NCBI GenBank assembly: GCA_043553855.1
Contig: CP121336.1
Span: 3,348,001 to 3,412,000, forward strand
Direction: 5' to 3'
DNA: 64,000 nt
Source of the DNA: JAUIAS01 sp030425395
Lineage (GTDB): Bacteria > Pseudomonadota > Alphaproteobacteria > Rhodobacterales > Rhodobacteraceae
The notes beneath the pieces are model-generated. The model was not told where the DNA came from and did no database searches. It worked only from the letters and a program-made list of their open reading frames with translations. A program made the translations under genes and the position numbers. Positions 8,667 through 17,697 of this stretch are shown here, piece after piece; positions within the stretch are counted from its first letter, which is position 1; each line of letters begins with the position of its first letter.

Positions 8667-9506
8667 ATGGCCCTCAAGATGAAACGCTCCGCGGTGGCGG
8701 GCAAGGTGCCCACGACCGGGCAACTGGATCTCGGCGAGCTGGCGATCAACACTCATGACGGCAAGCTCTATTTGAAACGCGACAATGGCAGCGAGAGCAT
8801 CCAGAGGCTCGCCAATGCGGGCCAGGACGAGGGTTTTGCCAACCTTGGCATACGCAAGCTCACATTCGATAACCTGGAAAAGTCGGATATCACCGGTGCC
8901 GGAGAACTGGGTTTTGATGCGTCGCAAGGTTTGATCCTCTATCGCACCCAGCAGGGTGTAACTGGCGCGGTCACGGTTCTGGATGGGGCCAATATCGAAG
9001 CGGGCGACGGGATCGTCATAACAAACACCGATCTGGGCGGCACCAGTTCCGAGAAGTTCGTCTTCTCCGCGTCTCTGGGCCTGCCGGCCCTGAGCCCGGG
9101 AACGGAGATCAGGAGCCGGATCGACGCGGAAGTATCGCGATATCTGACAAGCTATGCCACCCAGCATGCCTTCTGTTTCATTCAGACCGGCACAATCCGC
9201 GTCTCCCTTGATCTGAAATGCAGCGATGCCGCAAGTCCCGGCGATGTGCGCATCCGTCGTTTGAGAAATGCGTCCTGGACCACGGTCGCCAGTTGGACGC
9301 CAACCACAGGCTGGCTCACCAAAACCGCCGAAATCGCCGTCAAGCTCGGCGACAAGGTCGAGGTCCAATATAGCGGCGGTGGCACCTACCAACTCGATAA
9401 ACAGACACTCTATCGCTACGCTTATCTGCGCAATGTGCGGTTCCAGACGGCCGGCGAAGATCTTTACCCCGGCGTTGAGGCCATTCTGGAGGGCAATAAT
9501 GTTTAA
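8667..9506 (+). CDS. Phage tail fibre / receptor-binding-like protein
   Basis: A 279-residue protein with a strong ribosome site (AAAGGAGG, about 9 bases before ATG 8667). The N-terminal KMKRSAVAGKVPTTGQLDLG block, followed by GELAINTHDGKLYLKR, resembles the fibre anchor also seen in the 7486 product, so the two may share an attachment mode. The remainder is beta-rich and ends in a jelly-roll-like C-terminal region (VEVQYSGGGTYQLD). Probably a second fibre or fibre tip. Its stop overlaps the next gene by eight bases. Bases 8602-8666 hold no gene. Confidence 0.7.
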   Translation: MALKMKRSAVAGKVPTTGQLDLGELAINTHDGKLYLKRDNGSESIQRLANAGQDEGFANLGIRKLTFDNLEKSDITGAGELGFDASQGLILYRTQQGVTGAVTVLDGANIEAGDGIVITNTDLGGTSSEKFVFSASLGLPALSPGTEIRSRIDAEVSRYLTSYATQHAFCFIQTGTIRVSLDLKCSDAASPGDVRIRRLRNASWTTVASWTPTTGWLTKTAEIAVKLGDKVEVQYSGGGTYQLDKQTLYRYAYLRNVRFQTAGEDLYPGVEAILEGNNV

Positions 9507-9924
9507 TCCCCGGTTCTTGTCGGCTGATCAGACGGTCATTGCCGTTGATGCTGACGACACGCGAGTGTTCGTGTTCGAAAAAGGCATCAGTCTTGAGTAC
9601 GATGCCGCGCTGAAAGGGTCATATGGATCTGTCGCGGCTTATGTTCCTGCGGAAGGCGATGGTCCGGATATCCCGGACCCGGTTGTGTCCCGATTGCAGG
9701 CCAAGGCGGCACTTCTGCAGATGGGGCTTCTTGATCAGGTCGAAAATTTGATGTCTGGAATGGATCCCATGACCAGGCTCGCCTGGAGCGAAGCCGTTGC
9801 GTTCCGTCGATCAAGCCCGCTTCTGAACAGCCTTGCGCCCTATTTGACCTGGCCGGACGGGTCGGCGCTTGACGCTGCTGACCTGGACGATCTGTTCATC
9901 CTTGCCCAAACCATCGAGGTGTAG
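9499..9924 (+). CDS. Hypothetical phage protein, possible fibre assembly factor
   Basis: A 141-residue protein with ATG at 9499 overlapping the fibre stop. It is acidic, with a beta-like N-terminal half and a helical C-terminal half (residues 70-140) that includes MDPMTRLAWSEAVAFRR. Position directly after a fibre gene is the usual place for tail-fibre assembly chaperones, and the length fits, but no diagnostic motif is seen. Unknown family. Confidence 0.6.
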   Translation: MFNPRFLSADQTVIAVDADDTRVFVFEKGISLEYDAALKGSYGSVAAYVPAEGDGPDIPDPVVSRLQAKAALLQMGLLDQVENLMSGMDPMTRLAWSEAVAFRRSSPLLNSLAPYLTWPDGSALDAADLDDLFILAQTIEV

Positions 9925-9929
9925 CCCAG

Positions 9930-10439
9930 ATGCGCTATGAACAAATCCGGCTTGTTGATGCCGCGCCGCATTTTGAGACGATTGCAGAGATCGTGGCCGC
10001 AGTGCGTGAAACCAGCGCCCTGCCGCCCATCGACGCGATGGCGGCACTGCAGAGTTTTGCCAAACGTGGCGATACCGCCGCGCTGGCCTGGGACAGGGAC
10101 CGCCTCATCGGTTGCGTCTGCCTTGGGGCTTGCCATCACTTCATCGCAGGGCCCGACTGGGTGCCGGTCAAGGTTCGGCTGGTCAGTGACGGAATTGATC
10201 TCGTTAAGGTTGGATGCACGCATTTTGTCTACTTGCATCCCGAATTTTGGGGGCAGGGAGTGTCGCTGGCGCTCACGGATCAGGCACGGCGGTCAAACCC
10301 GATGTTTACCCATACGCTGTTGCATGGTTTTGCGACGAAGGAACTTGAGGGTTGGGCTGCTCACCTGAATGGAGTGATTGAAGTTGGCACGCGACAGGGG
10401 CAAAGCGTATTTGTGCGCAGTATTGTCCCGGCACCGTAG
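9930..10439 (+). CDS. GNAT-like acetyltransferase domain protein (phage-encoded)
   Basis: A 169-residue protein with a GNAT-like motif A pattern near residue 105: VYLHPEFWGQGVSLALTDQARR-type hydrophobic strand, then G-Q-G and a helix. Upstream strands (LAWDRDRLIGCVCLG) fit the N-terminal part of the fold. Phage relatives of this kind sit after fibre genes and are proposed to modify host or virion proteins, but the acetyl-CoA loop here (WGQGVS) departs from the canonical Q/RxxGxG/A, so activity is uncertain. Starts five bases after the previous stop. Confidence 0.55.
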   Translation: MRYEQIRLVDAAPHFETIAEIVAAVRETSALPPIDAMAALQSFAKRGDTAALAWDRDRLIGCVCLGACHHFIAGPDWVPVKVRLVSDGIDLVKVGCTHFVYLHPEFWGQGVSLALTDQARRSNPMFTHTLLHGFATKELEGWAAHLNGVIEVGTRQGQSVFVRSIVPAP

Positions 10440-10489
10440 AAGCAGGTTTCTTTGCGGCCGGCTTCTATCCTCGTTCAGGCTTTATCCCA

Positions 10490-10723
10490 ATGATCACGGA
10501 TCAGCACGCCGTCCTCGTGATCGCGACGAGCTGGTTGACCGGCTGCGCGACGGCGGGTTTTGAGACCGGCGGCGTGGCGGCATGTCCGCCGGTCGTGGAA
10601 TACAGCAGGGAGTTACAGGCGCGGGCGGCCGAGGAATTGGCGAGACTGCCGGACGGATCGGCCGTCCTCGAGATGATGGGCGACTACGCGGTAATGCGGG
10701 AGCAAGCGCGGGCGTGTCTTTGA
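10490..10723 (+). CDS. Putative phage lipoprotein (o-spanin-like), last gene of the phage block
   Basis: A 77-residue protein with a lipobox-like LTGC at about residue 19 after a hydrophobic stretch, then PPVVEYSRELQARAAEELARLPDGS and a C-terminal YAVMREQARACL. This C-terminal pattern recurs, from memory, in small Rhodobacterales prophage lipoproteins. The N-terminus (MITDQHAV) is not a normal charged leader, and the in-frame codons before the ATG also read as protein-like, so the leader may have been altered. If genuine, the phage has two Rz1-like lipoproteins (this and 6730). Confidence 0.5.
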   Translation: MITDQHAVLVIATSWLTGCATAGFETGGVAACPPVVEYSRELQARAAEELARLPDGSAVLEMMGDYAVMREQARACL

Positions 10724-11135
10724 TGGAAGGCAGTGCCATAAACCTTGGGCCAAAGTAGCTTCTTCCCTGTTCTGTGAGATGAACCGGACGTTCAAGCATA
10801 CTGCGGCGAAGGTGCCGGAAGAGCCCACAGCAGAAGTGATGATTTTCCGCTGCGTGCTCTTGCAGCACGATTTATGCGGCATCAGCGCTGGTTTTTATGT
10901 CACAAAGCGGCGTAAAGAAGCGGTCATTCACATCGCTTGCAGTGAGTGTTCGACCGCCAAGGATCATGTCGGATGGACAAAATGACAATCTGCATGCCTC
11001 CGGGAATTCTCTTGGCGTAAGCAGGGCAAGAAACTCGGCTCTTTCCAGAGCCAAGCGCACACCTTTCCTGTAGCGGCAAATCTTGTTTCTTTTGACACGC
11101 ATTAAAGCAACTCTTTGTCATTATTGCCGGCATGT
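10724..11135. other. Gap between phage block and hydrolase gene
   Basis: No convincing gene. A 68-codon open frame (10779-10985, +) has no ribosome site, no recognisable domain and a biased composition, so it is not called. The convergent ends of the phage gene block and of the ABC transporter operon meet here; a phage attachment site could lie in this stretch or beyond, but no repeat or tRNA end was identified. Confidence 0.5.
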
Positions 11136-12098
11136 CTATTTTTGGTTTAAAATCAACAGGCCGTCCGCACACTGATGATCAGTAAGACCGAGCCATGCTT
11201 CTGAGCTTTTGTTCTGCAACAGGTGGGCATCCAGAAAGGCCAGAGTGAGGCGGAAAACGGCCTCTCTCTGCTCTAGAATACCTTCTTGGGGGCCCGCTCG
11301 TGTGATGCCGCCCAGATAATGATCGCCCCCTTTTAACACGGCAAGGTACTTTCCCTTAGGAGGGGACAGCGTGAATGGTTCGCTTTTCCATTCCCAATTC
11401 TGGCCTTTTGCCCCACGGTCCAAAGTCCCGGTCACGGTCAACATCGGAACATTCAGCGCATCCCACGACCCTTCGCGCAGCCCCTGCTGATCCCGGCCTT
11501 GCGCACTTAGCAATACGGCAGCGCGAATGCGTTCGTCACGCAGCGTGGTTGTGCCTTGTCCCGGCACGTCGATTTCAGCACCCGCCATCAGTTGGGATGT
11601 GTAAGCGCCAAAGGAATGTCCGGCAATTGCGCAAGGCAATTCAGATGTGTCTGCGATCCCAAACCGACTTAGGATAGCATCTTTTTCGTCCAGAATTCGA
11701 CGCACTATTCTGACCCGTTTGGTCCAGTAGTGGGGTGTGTGAAGGATCTCGTGCATGCGGTTTCTGACCATCGGGTTGGCGGCCCATTGGGGCAAATCCT
11801 GACTGTCAGGATCAAGGCCAAGCTCTGGCTCAGCGCGCGCCACGGCACCAATCCAATCAGGAAACGTCGGGTGTACAACAAAGTACCCATGTGCCGCCAG
11901 CCTTGAGGAAAACTCAGAATATTCACGCCCATTTGATCCCAACCCATGGCAAAATATGACAAAGCCCTGCGGCGTTACAGTTTGCGGCCAGCGGCAGGTC
12001 AACGGCAGGGTCGCCGAGCCGGTGTCAGCAATGGTGAGATCGTGTGAGACGTTGACCTGAAACGGGCCATGCGCAGGTGTGTATGTGTCCAGAGTCAT
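11136..12098 (-). CDS. Alpha/beta hydrolase (dienelactone-hydrolase-like)
   Basis: A 320-residue cytoplasmic protein of the alpha/beta hydrolase fold. It shows an oxyanion-type HGLGSNGREY near residue 50, a nucleophile elbow GHSFGA near residue 170, and a late GGDHYLG with a His fitting the catalytic base. It resembles the COG4188 predicted dienelactone hydrolases. It starts 7 bases after the ABC ATPase stop, so it is the last gene of the transporter operon and may act on the imported compound, for example by cleaving an ester or amide. Substrate unknown. Confidence 0.75.
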   Translation of the reverse strand: MTLDTYTPAHGPFQVNVSHDLTIADTGSATLPLTCRWPQTVTPQGFVIFCHGLGSNGREYSEFSSRLAAHGYFVVHPTFPDWIGAVARAEPELGLDPDSQDLPQWAANPMVRNRMHEILHTPHYWTKRVRIVRRILDEKDAILSRFGIADTSELPCAIAGHSFGAYTSQLMAGAEIDVPGQGTTTLRDERIRAAVLLSAQGRDQQGLREGSWDALNVPMLTVTGTLDRGAKGQNWEWKSEPFTLSPPKGKYLAVLKGGDHYLGGITRAGPQEGILEQREAVFRLTLAFLDAHLLQNKSSEAWLGLTDHQCADGLLILNQK

Positions 12099-12105
12099 GG
12101 GCCCC

Positions 12106-13116
12106 TCATTCAGTGTTTGTCCTGCTTACAGGACCATCAGGCGCGTACAGGAAACAGCTGGCAACGCCTCCCTGCTCAATTGGGAACGCTGTTGGGGCTT
12201 CGGTTTGGCACTTCGTCATGACGCTGGAACAACGGTTCTTGTAAGGGCATCCCACTGCCGTATCGCGTGGTGTTTCGGATGCTGGCACCGCTTTGCGCGC
12301 GGCCCTGCGGGCACGTTGCTTTGCCGGATCAAGAAGCGGAACAGCTTCCAAAAGCGCCTTGGTGTAGGGATGCGCCGGGGATGAATAAACGCGATCTGCC
12401 GGGCCTTCCTCGACAATATACCCAAGATACATGACTGCAATCCGGTCCGAAATGTGATGCACCAACGCCAGATCATGCGCGATCAGAAGATAGGCAATGC
12501 CCAACGCATCCCGACGCTCGTAAAGAAGGTTGATGATCTGGTTTTGCGTGGACACGTCCAGCGCGCTGACCGGTTCGTCCAGCACCACTAGTTTTGGCTC
12601 AAGCGCCAGCGCCGACGCAATTGCGATCCGTTGTCTTTGTCCCCCGGAAAACTCATGCGGATGACGCTTTAGATGATCCCTGGACAGGGAAACCAATTCC
12701 AGCAGTTCAATGACGCGAGCGCGCCGTTCTTCGCGGGTCAGGTCTGTGTGCACCCGCAAAGGTTCGCCAACGATATCTTCAACCGTCATTGACTGGTTCA
12801 GCGACGAAAACGGGTCCTGAAACACCGCCTGCATTTGCCTGCGGATATCGGGGGGATAGTGTGTGTTCAATTGGGTGAGTTCGGTCTCTCCCAATTGCAC
12901 AGCACCGGCACTTGCAGGAACCAGCCCCAGCACCGCGTTGGCGATAGAAGACTTGCCCGAGCCGGACTCTCCGACAATGCCCAGCGTTTGCCCCGCCTTG
13001 ATGGACAGAGTTACGCCTTTGACCGCGTGAAAGGGTTGGCGTCTAAGCCGAAAACCAGAGCGGCCCCAGTATGTCACCCAAAGGTCGTCGATCTCAAGAA
13101 GGGATGCATCGCTCAT
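12106..13116 (-). CDS. Oligopeptide/dipeptide ABC transporter ATP-binding protein (DppF-type)
   Basis: A 336-residue ATPase with Walker A GESGSGKSS, signature LSGGQRQRIAIASAL (as SGGQRQR) and Walker B VVLDEPVSALD, followed by the C-terminal oligo/dipeptide domain with three Cys residues (CPYKNRC ... KCQ). ATG 13116 was chosen because it forms an ATGA overlap with the upstream gene stop; the open frame upstream overlaps that gene antisense-free but in another frame and has no start signal. It forms one half of the nucleotide-binding pair. Confidence 0.9.
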   Translation of the reverse strand: MSDASLLEIDDLWVTYWGRSGFRLRRQPFHAVKGVTLSIKAGQTLGIVGESGSGKSSIANAVLGLVPASAGAVQLGETELTQLNTHYPPDIRRQMQAVFQDPFSSLNQSMTVEDIVGEPLRVHTDLTREERRARVIELLELVSLSRDHLKRHPHEFSGGQRQRIAIASALALEPKLVVLDEPVSALDVSTQNQIINLLYERRDALGIAYLLIAHDLALVHHISDRIAVMYLGYIVEEGPADRVYSSPAHPYTKALLEAVPLLDPAKQRARRAARKAVPASETPRDTAVGCPYKNRCSSVMTKCQTEAPTAFPIEQGGVASCFLYAPDGPVSRTNTE

Positions 13117-15044
13117 GTTTGTGCTCCCAAATCCAGCTCTTCCACACGTCTGCATCGCGCCTTGCGCCCTTTTCCCTGGAACGGAATTGGTTGCCCGCAC
13201 GCGTCCTGAACGTACTGACAGCGTTCCGAAAACCGGCAGCCAACTGGCCACAGTCTGGGCGTGGGAACCGTTCCCTTGATGGTTGGCAGTGGGGGAGTGC
13301 GATCTGATGCATGGGGCATCGCGGACAACAAGCCTGCGGTATATGGGTGGCGCGGGCTGGCAAACAATTCGTCCACCGAAGCGGTTTCAACCATTTCGCC
13401 CGCATACATCACACATATCCGGTCACAGACATCGGCCGCCACAGCCAGATCATGTGTGATAAACAGGATCGCCATGCCAAATTCGTCCTGAAGGTCGCGG
13501 AACAAATCAAGGATTTCCTGCTGAACCGTGACGTCCAGTGAAGTTGTCGGCTCGTCAGCAATCAAGAGCTTGGGATTGCATGACAGCGCCCGGGCAATGG
13601 CGATGCGCTGTGCCATGCCACCCGAAAGCTCATGGGGATAGGCTTTGGCGCGCTCGGCAGGCTTTGGAATTCCGACCCGGTCGATCAGTTCGACCGCTCT
13701 GGTCCATGCGTCTTTCTTTGACATGCCCATTTTGGTCCGCAGAACCTCGGAAATCTGATCGCCAACGGTGTAGGCTGGGTTGAGGCTGGTTGTGGGGTCC
13801 TGAAACACCATCGCAATGTCTTTGCCGCGCACCTTTACCATTTCTTTCGGCGACAGCGCCAAAAGTTCAGTGCTCTCCAGAATGACCGAGCCATGGGTTG
13901 AGCGACCACCGGTTCCAATCAGATCCAATATTGACAGGCCGGTAATGGTTTTGCCGCAGCCAGACTCGCCCACCAATCCCAGAGTTTCCCCTCTTGCGAT
14001 ACTAAAGGACAAATTGGTGATTACCGGAATCTCGTCGCCGTCTTTTGATGAGACCACTACGTTCAGTCCGGTCACGTTGATCACGTCGTCTTCATGCCGC
14101 TCAAGAAGCGAGCTGTCGGGCAGGATCACCCGTTGGTTCGGAGTTTTCGCCGCTTGTTTCGCCGCTTTTGACCGGGTGGCAATGCCGCGGCCCACAGAAT
14201 CCCGAATGACGTCGCCCAAAAGGTTCACCGACAGAACCGTGACAACAATCGCCAACCCCGGCGGAATCGCCAGAAAAGAATTTAGCGCCATATAGGTCGC
14301 CGCAGTGTTCAGCATCGTGCCCCAGCTTGCATCGGGGGGCTGTACGCCCAGTCCAACAAAGCTAAGGCCTGCTTCGGCTAGCAAAACCGCCCCCACCGTC
14401 AACGTGACCTGAATGATCAGCGGCGGGGCAATGTTCGGGAAGATGTGACGCAACAGAATGCGGGTTGGAGACGCTCCGACGACGCGCGCAGCCTTGACGT
14501 AAACCTCTTCGCGTTCCGCAAGAACAACGCTGCGGGCCAATCGCAGAAAGGCGGTCGAAAACAATATGCCCAGCGCGATCATCGCGCGATGCAAACCCGG
14601 CCCGAGAATGGCGATGATCACAATAGCGACCATAATGCCGGGGATAGACACCACTGCCTCGACCAGACGCATGACAAACCAGTCCCACCAGCCACCCCGA
14701 TAACCAATGAACAGGCCAATTGGCACGCCAATCACAATCGCCAGTCCTGTCGCCTCAAAGGCGGCGATCAGCGCGATACGCCCACCGAAAATCAACCGAC
14801 TCAGAACATCGCGACCCAAGTCGTCGGTACCAAGCCAATGCTCTGCCGATGGCCCTTGCAGGGCCGACCGCAGACTTTGTTGCAAGGGGTCATGCGGAGC
14901 AATCCATTCGGCCCCGATGGAAACAACAACCAGAAACACCAAGACCAGAGAGGCCGGAATTGCCACGGCCAGTAAAGATAGGCGCTGAGCGCTCATGCGG
15001 CGGCGCGTTCCGGTTTCGGCAGATGAGATCACGGGAGCTGTCAT
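13113..15044 (-). CDS. Fused ABC permease-ATPase (DppC-DppD type)
   Basis: A 643-residue fusion. Residues about 1-300 are a DppC-type permease: a membrane helix near residue 25, HWLGTDDLGRDVLSR, and the permease signature region VVGASPTRILLRHIFPN. Residues about 320-640 are an ATPase with Walker A GESGCGKT, LSGGMAQRIAIARAL and LIADEPTTSLDVT, ending with the CxxxxxC oligopeptide-binding motif. The linker (about residues 285-320) includes a Lys/Ala-rich stretch. Fusing the two subunits is uncommon but known in database annotations as permease/ATP-binding protein. Overlaps the next permease gene by four bases. Confidence 0.9.
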   Translation of the reverse strand: MTAPVISSAETGTRRRMSAQRLSLLAVAIPASLVLVFLVVVSIGAEWIAPHDPLQQSLRSALQGPSAEHWLGTDDLGRDVLSRLIFGGRIALIAAFEATGLAIVIGVPIGLFIGYRGGWWDWFVMRLVEAVVSIPGIMVAIVIIAILGPGLHRAMIALGILFSTAFLRLARSVVLAEREEVYVKAARVVGASPTRILLRHIFPNIAPPLIIQVTLTVGAVLLAEAGLSFVGLGVQPPDASWGTMLNTAATYMALNSFLAIPPGLAIVVTVLSVNLLGDVIRDSVGRGIATRSKAAKQAAKTPNQRVILPDSSLLERHEDDVINVTGLNVVVSSKDGDEIPVITNLSFSIARGETLGLVGESGCGKTITGLSILDLIGTGGRSTHGSVILESTELLALSPKEMVKVRGKDIAMVFQDPTTSLNPAYTVGDQISEVLRTKMGMSKKDAWTRAVELIDRVGIPKPAERAKAYPHELSGGMAQRIAIARALSCNPKLLIADEPTTSLDVTVQQEILDLFRDLQDEFGMAILFITHDLAVAADVCDRICVMYAGEMVETASVDELFASPRHPYTAGLLSAMPHASDRTPPLPTIKGTVPTPRLWPVGCRFSERCQYVQDACGQPIPFQGKGRKARCRRVEELDLGAQT

Positions 15045-15985
15045 GAGGGACGCGCCTTTGGATTGAGGAACCCATAGATCAGATCGGTAACGAGCTGGAC
15101 GAGGACAACAATGATCACCGAAACCAGCACGATCCCCTGGATCATCGGAATGTCCTGTTGACGCACCGCAGCAATCGCCAGCGAACCGAGGCCATTGATC
15201 GCAAACACTTGTTCAACAATCAGCGCACCACCCAGCAGAACTGTGATCTGGAACGACAGCACTGTAACAACCGGGATCAACGCGTTTTTGAGCGCATGCT
15301 TGAAAATCACCCGACGCGCTGACAATCCTTGCGCATTTGCCGCGCGAATATAGCCCTGCTGCAACACGCCAACCATGGCAGAACGAACCTGCCGGGCAAT
15401 CGCGGCGCTGGAACTGAGGCCCAGCGCAAGTGCGGGTAACGTCAGTGACCGCAACCACTCAGTCGGTGACTCGCTGAGAGGTGTAAAACCAGTGGCTGGA
15501 AACCACCGCAACTGAACCGCAAAAAAAGCTGCCAGCAGAATACCGAACCAGAAATTCGGGATTGCCTGACCAATCGTGGCACCCAATGTGGCGAGCCGAT
15601 CAATCCACGAGCGCGGGTTCAGCGCAGCGGCGATGCCTGCTGCCAGTCCGACAATCATGGCGATAACTGCGGAAACAGCAGCCAGTGAAACTGTAACTGG
15701 CAGCCGCTGCATTACAGCCGCCGACACATCAACGCTGTTAAAAAACGAGGTACCCAGATCGCCCTGCACGGCGTTGCCAAGCCATTGAAGATACCGCGTG
15801 ACCACCGGAACATTCAGTCCCAATCTTTCGCGGATCATTTCATATTGTTCTTCCGTTCCTTCGTCGCCAATAATCAGATCAACGGGGTCACCGGGGAGCA
15901 AAGCAGTGAAAGAAAATGTCAGGACCGACACGATAAAAAATAGCGGAATAAGGGCGAGTAGCCGGTGTCCGATAAGTCTAAGCAT
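15041..15985 (-). CDS. Oligopeptide-type ABC transporter permease (DppB type)
   Basis: A 314-residue inner-membrane permease with about six transmembrane helices; N-terminal LIGHRLLALIPLFFIVSVLTF is the usual DppB start. The permease signature is visible as YIRAANAQGLSARRVIFKHALKNALIPVV-type sequence around residue 210. It pairs with the DppC half encoded by the fused gene, with which it overlaps by four bases. The substrate-binding gene lies 31 bases upstream in the same direction. Confidence 0.9.
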   Translation of the reverse strand: MLRLIGHRLLALIPLFFIVSVLTFSFTALLPGDPVDLIIGDEGTEEQYEMIRERLGLNVPVVTRYLQWLGNAVQGDLGTSFFNSVDVSAAVMQRLPVTVSLAAVSAVIAMIVGLAAGIAAALNPRSWIDRLATLGATIGQAIPNFWFGILLAAFFAVQLRWFPATGFTPLSESPTEWLRSLTLPALALGLSSSAAIARQVRSAMVGVLQQGYIRAANAQGLSARRVIFKHALKNALIPVVTVLSFQITVLLGGALIVEQVFAINGLGSLAIAAVRQQDIPMIQGIVLVSVIIVVLVQLVTDLIYGFLNPKARPS

Positions 15986-16016
15986 GTGCCGCTCCTAACT
16001 TGCGCCAGATCGGGTT

Positions 16017-17540
16017 TTAGTTGTCTACCCGCAACCCGCGCCATTGAGGTGATGACGCACCTGCCGCGAACTTCACAGTTGGATTGTTGGCGGTTTCTTC
16101 GGTGGCGCCAAGGACAAGCTTACCAGACGTGATATAAATTAGGAACGCCTCATCGGCGAGAATTTCGAACATCTCCTGATAGATCGGTGCGCGCACGTCG
16201 ACGTCTGTGCTTTGCAATCCCAACTCACCCAGTTCTGCCAACCTTGCGCCTGGAGCAACCTTGAACGGGTTGAAGGCGGCATTCTCGCCAAAGTACAACG
16301 TCGTCAGAAACGACAGATCCGCCAGTTGCCGCCAGAGGAGGTTGGTGGCTGGAAAATCAGTGGTCCGGCTGCGGCGTGCTAATGTACCCGGCTCGATGGC
16401 TTCAATATGCATCGTGATGCCAACATCTTTGAAGAACCCAGCTAACGCCTCGTTACGCGAGGCGAATACCGGAATACTTGGCATTGTGAACTCAAAACCA
16501 TCGGCATAGCCAGCTTCGGCTAGTAGGGCGCGGGCCTTGTCCGGGTTGTAGTCAAACTGACCTTCAAGTTTGGAGTTATAGGCCCAGTGTCCTTCGCCAA
16601 CCGGCTGCACCGATGGCACCGCGAGGCCGAACTGGATCACGTCGGCAAATGCCTGACGGTCAATGGCATAGCTCATCGCCTGACGCACGCGTTTATCGGC
16701 AAATGCCGGGACTGTCGTGCCTTCGCGGTCAGAGATGATAACTGTGTATGTTGATCCGCCGGACCGCTTGATCAGCTTCAGTCCAGGGGTTTTATCAACG
16801 ATCAGCGCCTGGGGGCTGGGCAACCATGTGCCCATATCGATCTGACCGGTAGACAGCGCATTCAGACGCGCGGTGTTTTCCGGCATCTCCCAGATTTCTA
16901 TTCTTTCCAGACCTTGTTGAGTAGGCTCCCAATAGGATGCGTTCAGCGTGTAAACCCGGACTTCGCCTTCGCGGGATTCAGCTGAGTTGTAAACATATGG
17001 TCCTGTGCCAACCGGGTTACGATCCAGTTCAGGATCGGTCATGGCCTTTGGGCTGATCATCATCCCGGCAGTGCCGGACAAGTCAAAGTTCAGCGATGGT
17101 GCTGGTTTTTTTAGGGTCAGTTCGACAGTGAATTCATCTGTGGCAACGGCTTTGTCAACGGACGACAAGGCACGCAAAACGCCCAGCTCTATCGCACGGC
17201 TGAAGTTGGCGGCAACTGCTTCGGCGTTGAACTTTTCGCCGTCGCTGAACATCACGTCGTCGCGTAGTGTGATTTCAACGCTCAGCCCGTCCACGGAAAA
17301 GCTTGTAGCCAGCAAAGGTTCAACCGAGCCGTCAGGTGTGCGGGCAAAAAGCGATTCATAGACCGGGCGCAGATACGGGATACCTCCACCAGTGTGCTGA
17401 TGCGGGTCCATTGTGATCAGCTTGACTTCTTCGGCCATCTTAAATGTACCGGACGGTCCATCTCCGGCGATTGCAGTGCTGGCCGCAGGCGATATTGCCA
17501 TAGCGACCGCGATCAGCGAACTACATATCCAGTTTTTCAT
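16017..17540 (-). CDS. Extracellular solute-binding protein family 5 (peptide/opine/nickel type)
   Basis: A 507-residue periplasmic protein of the SBP_bac_5 family. ATG 17540 is chosen because a GGAGGAAGAC ribosome site precedes it and a standard signal peptide follows (MKNWICSSLIAVAMAISPAASTA, residues 1-24). Conserved-type segments include RPVYESLFARTPDG, LRDDVMFSDGEKFNAE and GTGPYVYNSAE. It delivers substrate to the permease pair encoded downstream. It is the first gene of the operon 17540-11136; the ligand is not predictable from sequence. Confidence 0.9.
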   Translation of the reverse strand: MKNWICSSLIAVAMAISPAASTAIAGDGPSGTFKMAEEVKLITMDPHQHTGGGIPYLRPVYESLFARTPDGSVEPLLATSFSVDGLSVEITLRDDVMFSDGEKFNAEAVAANFSRAIELGVLRALSSVDKAVATDEFTVELTLKKPAPSLNFDLSGTAGMMISPKAMTDPELDRNPVGTGPYVYNSAESREGEVRVYTLNASYWEPTQQGLERIEIWEMPENTARLNALSTGQIDMGTWLPSPQALIVDKTPGLKLIKRSGGSTYTVIISDREGTTVPAFADKRVRQAMSYAIDRQAFADVIQFGLAVPSVQPVGEGHWAYNSKLEGQFDYNPDKARALLAEAGYADGFEFTMPSIPVFASRNEALAGFFKDVGITMHIEAIEPGTLARRSRTTDFPATNLLWRQLADLSFLTTLYFGENAAFNPFKVAPGARLAELGELGLQSTDVDVRAPIYQEMFEILADEAFLIYITSGKLVLGATEETANNPTVKFAAGASSPQWRGLRVDN

Positions 17541-17697
17541 GTCTTCCTCCACTTCATACATAGTCGCTGACTGGTCTCCGCCAGCGGGAATCTTTTTGTT
17601 AATCAAATGGTAGATGGCAATGCTCTAAAAGAGAAAGAGAGATTTGATCTGGATGATATAAGGAAAAGTTATATTTCCTCAATCATCTCTAACTCCC
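17541..17697 (-). promoter_or_regulatory. Intergenic promoter region with GGAAA-N7-TTTCC inverted repeat
   Basis: The 157-base region upstream of the ABC operon contains GGAAA at 17662-17666 and TTTCC at 17674-17678, a dyad with LysR-type spacing, embedded in AT-rich sequence (GATATAAGGAAAAG from 17655). Similar GAAA...TTTC dyads occur upstream of tctB and of the HpaB-family gene. A promoter for the solute-binding gene is expected here; -10/-35 boxes are not assigned. Confidence 0.4.

Noticed and set aside
10779..10985. 68-codon open frame on + strand
   Set aside because: No ribosome site, no recognisable motif, biased composition; not called a gene.
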